From assembly GCA_035512575.1 (NCBI GenBank), contig DATKDT010000084.1, positions 1-64,000 on the forward strand: a stretch of DNA of 64,000 nt, written 5' to 3'. Source of the DNA: JALYRV01 sp035512575 (GTDB lineage Bacteria; Acidobacteriota; Vicinamibacteria; Vicinamibacterales; SCN-69-37). Positions 16,072 through 24,078 of the stretch are shown one piece after another. Below the pieces are notes generated by a model. It worked only from the letters and a program-made list of their open reading frames with translations. It was not told where the DNA came from and searched no databases. Position 1 is the first letter of the stretch. Every line of letters starts with the position of its first letter. The position numbers and the translations under genes are program-made.

Positions 16072-18292
16072 TCCGCACGCCTCCGGCCGCGCGCCGTCCT
16101 GGGGCGGGGAAGCCGAAGATCTCCTCGTAGCGCCGGTCGAACAGGTTCGTCACGCGGCCGAACAGCGTGACGCGCCGGCCGACCTGCCATGACGCGCCCG
16201 CCGAGGACGAGGCGTAGCCGGGATTTTCGAAGAGGCCGCCGAACAGACCGAACGACGGCTCGATGTCGAGCGTCCGGCCGCGCGCGTCGACCGTGAAGAA
16301 CGCCGACAGACTGCCGCGCGCGAAGCCGGCGTCGACGAAGCCGCGGTGACGCGGGCGCCGCGGAAGCCGGTCGCCGACCTCGAACGGCGCGAGGCCGGTC
16401 ACCGGCACGCCATCGGCCGCGAGGATCTCCGTGCGGAGCCAGGCGTAGCCGCCCCTGACCGTGACGCCGGCCAGTCGCCCGGCGCCGCGCGCGGCGGCCG
16501 AGAGCTCGAGCCCGCGCGCGTGCGAATTCGACAGATTGTCGCTTCGATACGGGCTGGCGCCGGCGAGCGACCGTCCGACGGTGATGATCAGGTCGTCATA
16601 GCGATTCCAGAACGCCGCGGCCGCCAGGTGCACGGCGCCGCGCGCCAGCGTCTGCTCGATCGCGAGCTCGGCGCTGCGGTTGCGCTCGGGGTTGAGCGCG
16701 GGGTTGTCGGTAAACGACAGCTCGAAGGCCGATGGCGGTTTGATGCCGGTCGAGAAGCCCGCGCGCACGCGCGTGGTGTCCGGCGCCGCCGGTGACGTGA
16801 GATACGCGACGGCCGACAGCCGCGGATTGAACGCCCAGACCGTGTCGGCCGGCATGTCGGGCCGCGCGCCGAACGGGCTGGCGTCGCCGGCCAACGCGCC
16901 GCGGTGAATCTGATCGAGCCGCGCGCCGGCGGTGAAGAGCATGCGCGATCCGGCTGCGCCACGCGCTTCAGCAAAGTAGCCCGCAATCGTCCGCTCGACG
17001 GGAATCTCCGCGCCGGCGCGATCGACGATGAATGTGCTGCGGCCCGATTCGCGCGCCACGTCGGCGCCCGCCGTGACGCCGAGGCCGCCGGAAAGCGCCC
17101 AGTCGGCCGCGTAGCGCAGCGACGCGCGGCGCGCGCCCGAGGTCGAGTCGCCGAACGGGCTCGCGAAGTCGCTCTCGAGGCGCATCCACGTCGCGGACAC
17201 GCGATGCGACACCGCGCCGGCCGCCGCGTCGAGGGCGACGCCGGCCGCCGCCTGGGTGTTGGCGCCGCGCGACATGGTGTCGATGCCGCCGTAGTTGCCG
17301 GCGGGGTTCGATCCGAACGCGCCCGGGAAGCCGCGCTCGTTGTCGTTCCAGCGCGCGGTGGCGCGCGCGTGCCCGGCACGCGCGACGTCGCGCGACACGA
17401 CGCCCGAGGCTTCGGCGCGGCGATAGTCGTCATTCGACACGCGCGAGCCGTCGGACGCCAGCCCCGTGAAGCCGTCGGCCGCGATGATGTCGGCGCCGCC
17501 GCCGAGGCTCCACGCGCCCGCGCTGCCGCGCGCGTCGGCGAGCGCGCGCCGCAGGGCGTCGCTGCCGGCTTCGAGCTGCACCGAGCCGGCCGTCCGGCCG
17601 CCCGCGGCGCTGACGACCTGCACGACGCCGGCGATCGCGCCGCTTCCATGCAGCGCGCCCTGCGGCCCGCGCACCACCTCGATGCGGTCGACGCCCGCGG
17701 GCGAGAGATGCGCGATGTCGAGACTGCCGCCGAACTCGTTGAGCGGGATGCCGTCGACCAGCACCAGCGTGTAGTCGGACTCCCCGCCGCGCGTGAAGAT
17801 CGACGTCACCGCGCCGCGGCCGCCGGAAGACGTGACGCCGAGACCAGGCACCGATCGGAGGGCCTCGGCTACGTTCTCGGCCTGGCGCGCGCGGATGGCG
17901 GCGCCGTCAATCACGTCGACGCTGTCGGTCACGCGCGACAGCGGCACGTCGACCTGCGCGGCCGAGACGATTACGGAGTCGGCCACGGCCGCGAGCGACA
18001 TCACGATCGCGACTTCACGGTCGCGCGCGGCGTCAACGGCGATCGGCGCGGCGCGCAGGCCCGGCGCCGTGACGATGAGCTCGAAGCGATCGGCCGGCGG
18101 CGTCAGCGTGAAGCGGCCGTCGGGGCCGGCGACGGCGACCGACGCGACGCGGCGGCCGACGACCGCGGCGACCCGGGCGCGCGGCACGGCCCGGCCGGCC
18201 GGGTCGGTCACGGTGCCGGAAATCTGCGGATGAGCTGAAATCGCGGGAGACTGAAACGAAAACAGGAAGGCGAGCAGAATCGCGGAAATCAC
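16055..18292 (-). CDS. btuB: TonB-dependent cobalamin receptor (BtuB-like)
   Basis: This 745-residue outer-membrane receptor imports B12 from outside using TonB energy. The order is a signal peptide (residues 1-23), a carboxypeptidase-regulatory-like domain (ISGTVTDPAGRAVPRARV, about 26-110), a plug with LVDGIPLNEFGG and RIEVVRGPQGALHGSGAIAGVVQV (about 125-240), then a 22-strand type barrel ending near the stop. The GTG at 18292 is chosen because it begins the signal peptide and has a GGAG site 6 bp upstream. The longer frame from 18616 would run through the riboswitch. A cobalamin riboswitch lies directly upstream, which assigns the ligand with good confidence. It heads the btuBDCF operon. 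Confidence 0.93.
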   Translation of the reverse strand: MISAILLAFLFSFQSPAISAHPQISGTVTDPAGRAVPRARVAAVVGRRVASVAVAGPDGRFTLTPPADRFELIVTAPGLRAAPIAVDAARDREVAIVMSLAAVADSVIVSAAQVDVPLSRVTDSVDVIDGAAIRARQAENVAEALRSVPGLGVTSSGGRGAVTSIFTRGGESDYTLVLVDGIPLNEFGGSLDIAHLSPAGVDRIEVVRGPQGALHGSGAIAGVVQVVSAAGGRTAGSVQLEAGSDALRRALADARGSAGAWSLGGGADIIAADGFTGLASDGSRVSNDDYRRAEASGVVSRDVARAGHARATARWNDNERGFPGAFGSNPAGNYGGIDTMSRGANTQAAAGVALDAAAGAVSHRVSATWMRLESDFASPFGDSTSGARRASLRYAADWALSGGLGVTAGADVARESGRSTFIVDRAGAEIPVERTIAGYFAEARGAAGSRMLFTAGARLDQIHRGALAGDASPFGARPDMPADTVWAFNPRLSAVAYLTSPAAPDTTRVRAGFSTGIKPPSAFELSFTDNPALNPERNRSAELAIEQTLARGAVHLAAAAFWNRYDDLIITVGRSLAGASPYRSDNLSNSHARGLELSAAARGAGRLAGVTVRGGYAWLRTEILAADGVPVTGLAPFEVGDRLPRRPRHRGFVDAGFARGSLSAFFTVDARGRTLDIEPSFGLFGGLFENPGYASSSAGASWQVGRRVTLFGRVTNLFDRRYEEIFGFPAPGRRAAGGVRIAAGR

Positions 18293-18337
18293 GCGGAGCT
18301 CCAATCCGGCGTTGCACGCGCCGAGAGGAGACGGGCC

Positions 18338-18535
18338 CCGGTGGCAGGTATCCTGACTTGCGGGAGGAGTGCGGCGGCGGCCCTCGCCTTCCCACGGCCG
18401 GCGTTTCGCCTCTGGCCGCAGTGACGTCGGGGTTGCCCCCGAAATGGACCGACGCTCCCCGCTTACAGTGGCGGCACCGTGCGGGATTCCCACCCGCTTC
18501 CCGTGTCCGCCGGGGATTCGTCTGTTGTCGGGCGG
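18338..18535 (-). promoter_or_regulatory. Cobalamin riboswitch
   Basis: Read on the minus strand, the leader carries the conserved cobalamin-aptamer blocks in order. These are GGGAAGCGGGTGGGAATCCC, GCCGCCACTGTAAGCGG (the B12-box region), GCCGTGGGAAGGCG, and near the 3' end AAGTCAGGATACCTGCC. The aptamer ends ~45 bp before the btuB GTG. High adenosylcobalamin would be expected to reduce expression of btuBDCF, by terminating transcription or hiding the btuB ribosome site. No T-tracted terminator is evident, so translational control seems more likely. Confidence 0.95.
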
Positions 18536-18536
18536 G

Positions 18537-18545
18537 AGTATAGCA
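18537..18545 (-). promoter_or_regulatory. Extended -10 promoter of the btuBDCF leader
   Basis: On the minus strand TGCTATACT forms an extended -10 (TGn-TATACT) immediately upstream of the riboswitch. Transcription would start within about 10 bp of the 5' edge of the aptamer, where it is needed. No -35 match is clear. Confidence 0.5.
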
Positions 18546-18649
18546 TGGCAAAATTGCGGGGCCGGGCGGCCTGCCGGCCCGGCCGTTTGCCCCGGCACGA
18601 CGATTTTCAGTAACATTTAGGGTTCGTTTTCAAGAAGGATGATGACTAG

Positions 18650-19156
18650 ATGAGCAAGAGTTCGACCGTCACGGTCCGCGAGCAGCCGCTTTCGGACGTG
18701 GCGACGGCGTCAGCCCATGGTTTCTCGGTTCACGGCGAAACCCTCACCGTGCAGACCGACACCCGCGTCGAACTCGTCGATCTCACCGAGCGCATCATGT
18801 CGCTCGTGCGCGGCCTGCGCATCCGCGAGGGCATCGTCAATCTGTTCTCGATGCACACCACCTGCACGGTGTTCATCAACGAATGGCAGGTGGCCCTCAA
18901 GTCGGACATCAAGAAGTTCCTCGAGTCGGTCGTCGCCCGCGACGCCGAGTGGATGCACAACGACCCCGACCACTCCGACTGCGACCGCATGAACGCCGAC
19001 TCGCACCTGCGCGCGATGCTGCTCGGCCACAGCCTCACGCTGCAGATCAGCGGCGGGGAAGTGGTGCTCGGCCAGTGGCAGCGGATCCTGATGGCGGAGC
19101 TCGACGGTCCCCGCGCCCGCACGCTGCGCGTCCAGGTGATGGGGATATCGGGATAA
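18650..19156 (+). CDS. YjbQ/UPF0047 family protein
   Basis: This 168-residue UPF0047 (YjbQ) protein has a ~20-residue N-terminal extension. Family landmarks are NLFSMHTTCTVFINEW around residue 65, DRMNADSHLRAMLLGHSLTL around residue 110 and the closing LGQWQRILMAELDGPR. The conserved histidines form the small-molecule or metal site. Some family members show weak thiamine-phosphate synthase activity and the true substrate is unsettled. It is divergent from the B12 operon and 29 bp upstream of mqnE, so it may be cotranscribed with mqnE. The family is certain and the function is not. Confidence 0.9.
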   Translation: MSKSSTVTVREQPLSDVATASAHGFSVHGETLTVQTDTRVELVDLTERIMSLVRGLRIREGIVNLFSMHTTCTVFINEWQVALKSDIKKFLESVVARDAEWMHNDPDHSDCDRMNADSHLRAMLLGHSLTLQISGGEVVLGQWQRILMAELDGPRARTLRVQVMGISG

Positions 19157-19190
19157 AGTTCGAAGTTCGAAGTTCGGAGTTCGAAGTGCT
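19156..19190. repeat. Heptamer tandem repeat, unit AAGTTCG, carrying the mqnE ribosome site and start
   Basis: Three exact units AAGTTCG are followed by GAGTTCG and a partial unit, spanning the whole yjbQ-mqnE gap. The one-base change in unit four creates GGAG at 19176-19179, 6 bp before the mqnE GTG at 19186, which also lies in the array. Confidence 0.85.
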
Positions 19191-20295
19191 CGCTGAAATC
19201 TCTGAAAAACTGGATGCCGGCGAGCGGCTGTCCTTCGACGACGGCGTCACCCTGTTCAACCATCCCGATCTCTACGAGGTCGGGCGCCTCGCCAACCGCG
19301 AGCGCGAGAAGCGCCACGGCGCGCTGACCTTCTACAACTTCAACCTGCGCCTCGAGGCCACGAACGTCTGCGTGGCGTCGTGCCTGTTCTGCTCGTTCTC
19401 GCGGCTGAAGCCCGGCGACGCCGAGTCGTACACGATGTCGCTGGAGCAGGTCTTCGACAAGCTGCGCGCGCGCGCCGCGCAGCCGCTGACCGAGGTGCAT
19501 GTCGTCAACGGCCTGCATCCCGATCTGCCGTTCGACTACTACCTCGATATGCTGCGCGGGCTGAAGCGCATCCGGCCGGGCATTCACCTGAAGTGCTTCA
19601 CCGCCGTGGAGATTGCCTTCTTCGCGGATCTCTACGGCCGCACCGACGAGCAGGTGCTGCGCGAGCTGAAGGAGGCCGGGCTCGACTCACTGCCGGGCGG
19701 CGGCGCCGAGATTTTCGCCGAGCGCGTGCGCCAGAAGATCTGCCACGACAAGTGCGGCGCCGACCGCTACCTCGAGATTCACCGGACCGCGCACCGTGTG
19801 GGCATGCGCACCAACGTCACGATGCTCTACGGGCACATCGAGACGATGGAGGAGCGCGTCGATCACATGCTGCGCGCGCGGGCGCTGCAGGACGAGACCG
19901 GCGGGCTGCAGGCGTTCATCCCGCTCGCGTTCCATCCCGACAATAACCAGATGCGCAAGCTGCCGGCGCCGTCGGCCACCGACACGCTGCGCGTGCATGC
20001 CGTGTCGCGCCTGATGCTCGACAACGTCCCGCACGTCAAGGCGTTCTGGATTGCGACGGGCGTCGACGTGGCGCAGATTTCGCTCTGGTATGGCGTGGAC
20101 GACCTGGACGGGACCGTCCAGGAAGAGAAGATTTACCACATGGCCGGCGCGCGCACGCCCGAGACGCTGACCACCGCCGACATCCGCCGGCTGATCCGCC
20201 GCGCGGGCCGCCTGCCCGTCGAGCGCGACACGCTCTACAACGTCGTGACCGGGCCGGAGCCGGACGCCAGCGAGCGAGCGCAGCTCGCGAGCTAG
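19186..20295 (+). CDS. mqnE: Aminodeoxyfutalosine synthase (radical SAM)
   Basis: This 369-residue radical SAM enzyme makes aminodeoxyfutalosine in the futalosine route to menaquinone. The cluster cysteines are C62, C66 and C69 in CVASCLFC. MqnE-type motifs follow: HVVNGLHPDLPFDYY, the GLDSLPGGGAEIF loop and AFIPLAFHPDNN. MqnC and CofH are relatives, but the segment arrangement and the FNLRLEATNVC lead-in fit MqnE best. The GTG start and its GGAG site sit in a heptamer repeat. Other mqn genes are not in the window. A terminator follows the stop. Confidence 0.92.
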   Translation: MLAEISEKLDAGERLSFDDGVTLFNHPDLYEVGRLANREREKRHGALTFYNFNLRLEATNVCVASCLFCSFSRLKPGDAESYTMSLEQVFDKLRARAAQPLTEVHVVNGLHPDLPFDYYLDMLRGLKRIRPGIHLKCFTAVEIAFFADLYGRTDEQVLRELKEAGLDSLPGGGAEIFAERVRQKICHDKCGADRYLEIHRTAHRVGMRTNVTMLYGHIETMEERVDHMLRARALQDETGGLQAFIPLAFHPDNNQMRKLPAPSATDTLRVHAVSRLMLDNVPHVKAFWIATGVDVAQISLWYGVDDLDGTVQEEKIYHMAGARTPETLTTADIRRLIRRAGRLPVERDTLYNVVTGPEPDASERAQLAS

Positions 20296-20327
20296 CTTTT
20301 CGGCAATTCCTGCTATCCTGAGAACGT

Positions 20328-20368
20328 CAAATCCGGCGGCAATAGCCGCGCCGCGATTTGGCTTTTTT
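20328..20368 (+). terminator. Rho-independent terminator after mqnE
   Basis: A CAAATC arm (20328-20333) pairs with GATTTG (20355-20360). Inside it GGCGGC pairs with GCCGC-GCC around an AATA loop. GC and a run of six T follow (20363-20368). This is one of the few canonical intrinsic terminators in the window, and it separates mqnE from nadA. Confidence 0.75.
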
Positions 20369-20429
20369 CACGCTCGGACATTGCGTAATGTTTCACAAAG
20401 TCTGAGCGGCGGCCGGACGGGGGCGACAA

Positions 20430-21584
20430 ATGAACGTGCAAGTCCTCACGGAATTCGAGAAGACGCAGATCGCCGAACGGCAGCCGCTGCCCGAGCGCTA
20501 TCTTCGCCTGTCCGACGAGGAGATGGCCGCGCGCATCGACGCCGCCAAATCCGCCCTCGGCGACCGCCTCGTCATCCTCGGCCACCACTACCAGCGCGAC
20601 GAGGTGATCCGCTTCGCCGATTACACCGGCGACTCGCTGAAGCTCGCCCAGTTCGCCGCCACGAAAGCCGCGGCCGACTTCATCGTCTTCTGCGGCGTGC
20701 ACTTCATGGCCGAGAGCGCCGACGTGCTCAGCGCCCCGCATCAGCACGTCATCCTGCCCGACCTGGCGGCCGGCTGCTCGATGGCCGACATGGCCGGGAT
20801 CGATCAGCTCGAGATGTGCTGGAAGGAGCTCGCGCAGCTCGGCGCCGGTTCCGTCGTGCCGGTGACCTACATCAACTCCGCCGCGGCCATCAAAGCGTTC
20901 TGCGGCGAGCACGGCGGCATCGTCTGCACGTCGAGCAACGCGGCCAAAGTCATGACGTGGGCGTGGACACAGCGCCGCAGCGGAGCGCAGGCGGGCGACG
21001 TCAAGGTGTTGATGCTGCCGGACCAGCATCTCGGGCGCAACACAGGCGTTGCCATGGGCGTGCCGCTCGACCAGATGGTGGTGTGGGATCCCAACGAGCC
21101 GTTCGGCGGCCTCACGCGCGAGCAGGTGGCGGCGGCGAAGCTCATCCTCTGGAAGGGCCACTGCTCGGTGCACACGCGCTTCAGCGTGAAGCAGATCGAG
21201 CTGTTTCGGAAGGCGAATCCGGGCGGCCGCGTCATCGTCCATCCCGAGTGCACGCACGAGGTGGTGCAGGCGGCCGACGACAGCGGCTCCACCGAGTACA
21301 TCATCCGCACGGTGAAGAACAGCCCGGAGGGCAGCGTGTGGGCCGTCGGCACCGAAATCCATCTGGTCAACCGCCTCGCGGCGGACGTGGCGCCCGGCCG
21401 TACGGTCGTCACGCTCGACCCCTTCGGCTGCCTGTGCTCGACGATGTTCCGGGTGTCGCCGAACCATCTGCTGTGGGTGCTCGAAGGGCTGGTCGAGGGG
21501 AAAATCCACAACCAAATCACGGTTGACGAGCCGCAGAAGAGCTTCGCGCGCGTCGCACTGGATAGAATGTTGGAGATGGCTTAG
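20430..21584 (+). CDS. nadA: Quinolinate synthase
   Basis: This 384-residue NadA condenses iminoaspartate with dihydroxyacetone phosphate to quinolinate for NAD synthesis, using a [4Fe-4S] cluster. Motifs are ILGHHYQRDEVI near residue 50 and cluster cysteines C88 in VFCGVHFMAES, one in HPECTHEV and one in FGCLCSTMFR. TYINSAAAIKAFCG is the substrate loop. The length matches the longer NadA type. The neighbours nadB and nadC are absent. The ATG at 20430 gives the normal N-terminus; upstream DNA carries the mqnE terminator. Confidence 0.96.
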   Translation: MNVQVLTEFEKTQIAERQPLPERYLRLSDEEMAARIDAAKSALGDRLVILGHHYQRDEVIRFADYTGDSLKLAQFAATKAAADFIVFCGVHFMAESADVLSAPHQHVILPDLAAGCSMADMAGIDQLEMCWKELAQLGAGSVVPVTYINSAAAIKAFCGEHGGIVCTSSNAAKVMTWAWTQRRSGAQAGDVKVLMLPDQHLGRNTGVAMGVPLDQMVVWDPNEPFGGLTREQVAAAKLILWKGHCSVHTRFSVKQIELFRKANPGGRVIVHPECTHEVVQAADDSGSTEYIIRTVKNSPEGSVWAVGTEIHLVNRLAADVAPGRTVVTLDPFGCLCSTMFRVSPNHLLWVLEGLVEGKIHNQITVDEPQKSFARVALDRMLEMA

Positions 21585-21634
21585 CCTGCGCCGCGCCCTT
21601 CGCGGAGCTTCGGCGAGGCTTCGGAGGGATTCCA

Positions 21635-22234
21635 ATGGCGCACGAAGTTCCGGCACTTCCGTACGACTACAACGCCCTGGAGCCGCACATCGATGAACAG
21701 ACGATGCGGATCCATCACGACAAGCATCACGCCGCCTACGTCACCAACCTGAACGCGGCGCTCGAGAAACATCCCGGCCTACAGAACAAGTCGATCGAGG
21801 ATCTGCTGAAGGGCATCAACAGCGTGCCCGAGGAGATTCGCACGGCCGTCCGCAACAACGGCGGCGGCCACGCCAACCACACGATGTTCTGGGAAATCAT
21901 GGGCCCGAAGGGCGGCGGGGCGCCGACCGGCGCGATCGCCGAGGCGATCACGTCGACGTTCGGCGGCTTCGACACCTTCAAGGAGCAGATGAACAAGGCG
22001 GGCGCGACGCGCTTCGGCAGCGGCTGGGCGTGGCTCGTCGACGCGGGCGGGAAGCTGTCGGTCGAGAGCAGCGCCAACCAGGACAGCCCGATCATGGAGG
22101 GCAAGAAGCCCATCATCGGGATCGACGTCTGGGAGCACGCGTACTACCTGAAATATCAGAACAAGCGGCCCGACTATCTCGCCGCGTGGTGGAACGTCAT
22201 CAACTGGGACGCGGTGAACAAGCGGTTCAGATAG
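21635..22234 (+). CDS. sodA: Superoxide dismutase, Fe/Mn type
   Basis: This 199-residue cytoplasmic superoxide dismutase has the metal ligands H27 (MRIHHDKHH), H81 in NHTMFWEIMGP, and D and H in GIDVWEHAYYLKYQNKRPDY. The sequence GSGWAWLV and the Gly-Gly-His of GGGHANH suggest Mn or cambialistic use, though this cannot be fixed by eye. A good GGAGG site lies 7 bp before the ATG. Only one base separates its stop from nrfH, so superoxide and nitrite detoxification or respiration genes form one unit (sodA-nrfH-nrfA). Confidence 0.95.
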   Translation: MAHEVPALPYDYNALEPHIDEQTMRIHHDKHHAAYVTNLNAALEKHPGLQNKSIEDLLKGINSVPEEIRTAVRNNGGGHANHTMFWEIMGPKGGGAPTGAIAEAITSTFGGFDTFKEQMNKAGATRFGSGWAWLVDAGGKLSVESSANQDSPIMEGKKPIIGIDVWEHAYYLKYQNKRPDYLAAWWNVINWDAVNKRFR

Positions 22235-22235
22235 C

Positions 22236-22679
22236 ATGCCCGTCCGCGTCGCGGTGATCGTCGGGATTGCCGCCGGCATCTTCTTCGGTGTCGGCGGCTA
22301 CACGTTCATCTACGCCCGCGGCGCGTCGTACATGACCAACGACCCGGCGGCCTGCGCCAACTGCCATGTGATGAACGAACAGTACGCAGGCTGGATGCGC
22401 GGCAGCCACCGCACGGCCGCCGTCTGCAACGACTGCCACGCGCCGCACGACATCGCCGGCAAGTACTTTACGAAGGCGCTCAACGGCTGGAACCACTCGT
22501 TCGCCTTCACCACCGGCCGCTTTCCCGACCCCATCGTCATCAACGCCCGCAATCGCGAGATCGCGGTGAAGGCCTGCATGTACTGTCACGCGGAGCTCAC
22601 GCACGCGATGGCGCCGTCGATCGACCTGAAGCCGCCGCAGGACTGCCTGCAGTGCCACGCGCGCGTGGGGCACCAATGA
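22236..22679 (+). CDS. nrfH: Cytochrome c nitrite reductase membrane subunit (tetraheme)
   Basis: This 147-residue NapC/NrfH-family quinol dehydrogenase has one N-terminal membrane anchor (residues 4-26) and four haem motifs: CANCH, CNDCH, CMYCH and CLQCH. It takes electrons from menaquinol and passes them to NrfA on the periplasmic side. An Asn-Asp-Pro after the anchor (YMTNDPAACANCH) is typical of NrfH. It lies between sodA (1-bp gap) and nrfA (12-bp gap). Menaquinone supply fits the nearby mqnE. Confidence 0.95.
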   Translation: MPVRVAVIVGIAAGIFFGVGGYTFIYARGASYMTNDPAACANCHVMNEQYAGWMRGSHRTAAVCNDCHAPHDIAGKYFTKALNGWNHSFAFTTGRFPDPIVINARNREIAVKACMYCHAELTHAMAPSIDLKPPQDCLQCHARVGHQ

Positions 22680-22691
22680 ACGGAGTGACCG

Positions 22692-24050
22692 ATGCGTAGC
22701 GTTCCTCGTGTGGTCGTCATTGCCGTCGTCGCGGCCGCCCTGGGCGCGGCGGCGGTCACGGCGCTGCTGGTCAACATCTTCGAGCGCAAGCAGGAAGGGC
22801 GCGATCCCTTTTACCGCGTCGTCGAGATCAACGACGAGATCGAGGACCCCGCGGTGTGGGGGAAGAACTTCCCGATGCAGTACGACAGCTACCTCCGCAC
22901 CGTCGATCAGGTGCGCACGCGGTACGGCGGAAGCGAGGCCGTGCCGCGGACGCCGACGGAGGCCGATCCGCGCTCGATCGTCGCGCAGTCGCGCCTCGAG
23001 GAGGATCCGCGTCTGAAGACGATGTGGGCCGGGTATGCGTTCGCCACCGACTTCCGAGAGGAGCGCGGCCACGCCTACATGCTCGAGGACCAGACGTTCA
23101 CCGAGCGGCAGCAGGTCACGAAGCAGCCCGGCACGTGCATGCACTGCCACGCGAGCGTCTATCTGCCTTACAAGCGGCTCGGCAACGGCGACCTGTTCGC
23201 CGGTTTCGAGCGCATGAACCAGATGCCGTACGCCGAGGCCCGGAAGGAAGTCACGCACCCCGTGGCCTGCATCGACTGTCACGATCCGTCGTCGATGGCA
23301 CTGCGCGTGACGCGTCCGGGATTCATGGAGGGCATCCGGCTCGTGAAGGCGTCGCAGGGCCAGGCCGACTATGACGTCAATCGCGACGCGTCACGCCAGG
23401 AGATGCGCGCGTTTGTGTGCGGGCAGTGCCACGTCGAATATTACTTCAAGGGTCCCGAGAAGCGCCTGACGTACCCATGGGCGAACGGGTTGAAGGCCGA
23501 CGAGATTCTCGACTACTACGAGGGCAACGGCTTCCGCGACTGGGTGCACGCCGAGACGGGCGCGAACGTGCTCAAGGCGCAGCATCCCGAATTCGAGCTG
23601 TGGAACCAGGGCGTGCACGCCAAGTCGGGCGTGACGTGCGTCGACTGCCACATGCCGTACGTGCGTACGGGCGGCCTGAAGGTGACCGACCATCACGTGC
23701 GCAGTCCGCTGCTCAACATCAACCGCGCGTGCCAGACGTGCCACCGCTGGTCCGAGGAGGAGCTCCGCGAGCGCGTGCACACGATTCAGGACCGGACGTA
23801 CGAGATGCGCAACGCCGCGATGGACGCACTGGTGGCACTCATCAACGACATCAAGGGGGCGCGCGCGTCGAACGGGCCGTCGGCCGCCATTGCCGCGGCC
23901 CAGGGTTTTCAGCGCAAGGCGCAGTTCCTGCTCGACTTCATCGAAGCCGAGAACTCGATGGGCTTCCACGCGCCGCAGGAGGCGATGCGCGTGCTCGCGA
24001 AGTCGATCGACTTCACACGACAGGGGCAAGTTGCCATACGAATGAATTGA
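22692..24050 (+). CDS. nrfA: Ammonia-forming cytochrome c nitrite reductase, CXXCH-type haem 1
   Basis: This 452-residue pentahaem enzyme reduces nitrite to ammonium in the periplasm. The haem motifs are C149-H153 (CMHCH), C193-H197, C243-H247, C316-H320 and C347-H351. The first motif, which carries the active-site haem, is CXXCH rather than the canonical CXXCK, a known NrfA variant. The catalytic Arg (in SSMALRVTRPGF), Tyr250 in CHVEYYF and His309 in GVHAKSG are present. An N-terminal membrane anchor or uncleaved signal spans residues 5-28. A GAACACA heptamer repeat begins one base after the stop. Confidence 0.95.
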   Translation: MRSVPRVVVIAVVAAALGAAAVTALLVNIFERKQEGRDPFYRVVEINDEIEDPAVWGKNFPMQYDSYLRTVDQVRTRYGGSEAVPRTPTEADPRSIVAQSRLEEDPRLKTMWAGYAFATDFREERGHAYMLEDQTFTERQQVTKQPGTCMHCHASVYLPYKRLGNGDLFAGFERMNQMPYAEARKEVTHPVACIDCHDPSSMALRVTRPGFMEGIRLVKASQGQADYDVNRDASRQEMRAFVCGQCHVEYYFKGPEKRLTYPWANGLKADEILDYYEGNGFRDWVHAETGANVLKAQHPEFELWNQGVHAKSGVTCVDCHMPYVRTGGLKVTDHHVRSPLLNINRACQTCHRWSEEELRERVHTIQDRTYEMRNAAMDALVALINDIKGARASNGPSAAIAAAQGFQRKAQFLLDFIEAENSMGFHAPQEAMRVLAKSIDFTRQGQVAIRMN

Positions 24051-24078
24051 GAACACAGAACACAGAACACAGAATCAG
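24051..24078. repeat. Heptamer tandem repeat, unit GAACACA, between convergent nrfA and moeA
   Basis: Three exact units GAACACA plus a decayed GAATCAG start directly after the nrfA stop and run into the moeA stop codon at 24075-24077. It occupies the entire 24-bp gap between the two convergent genes. Confidence 0.85.

Noticed and set aside
18546..18600. A GC-rich inverted repeat upstream of the riboswitch as its terminator
   Set aside because: It lies upstream of the probable transcription start of the leader, so it cannot be the expression platform.
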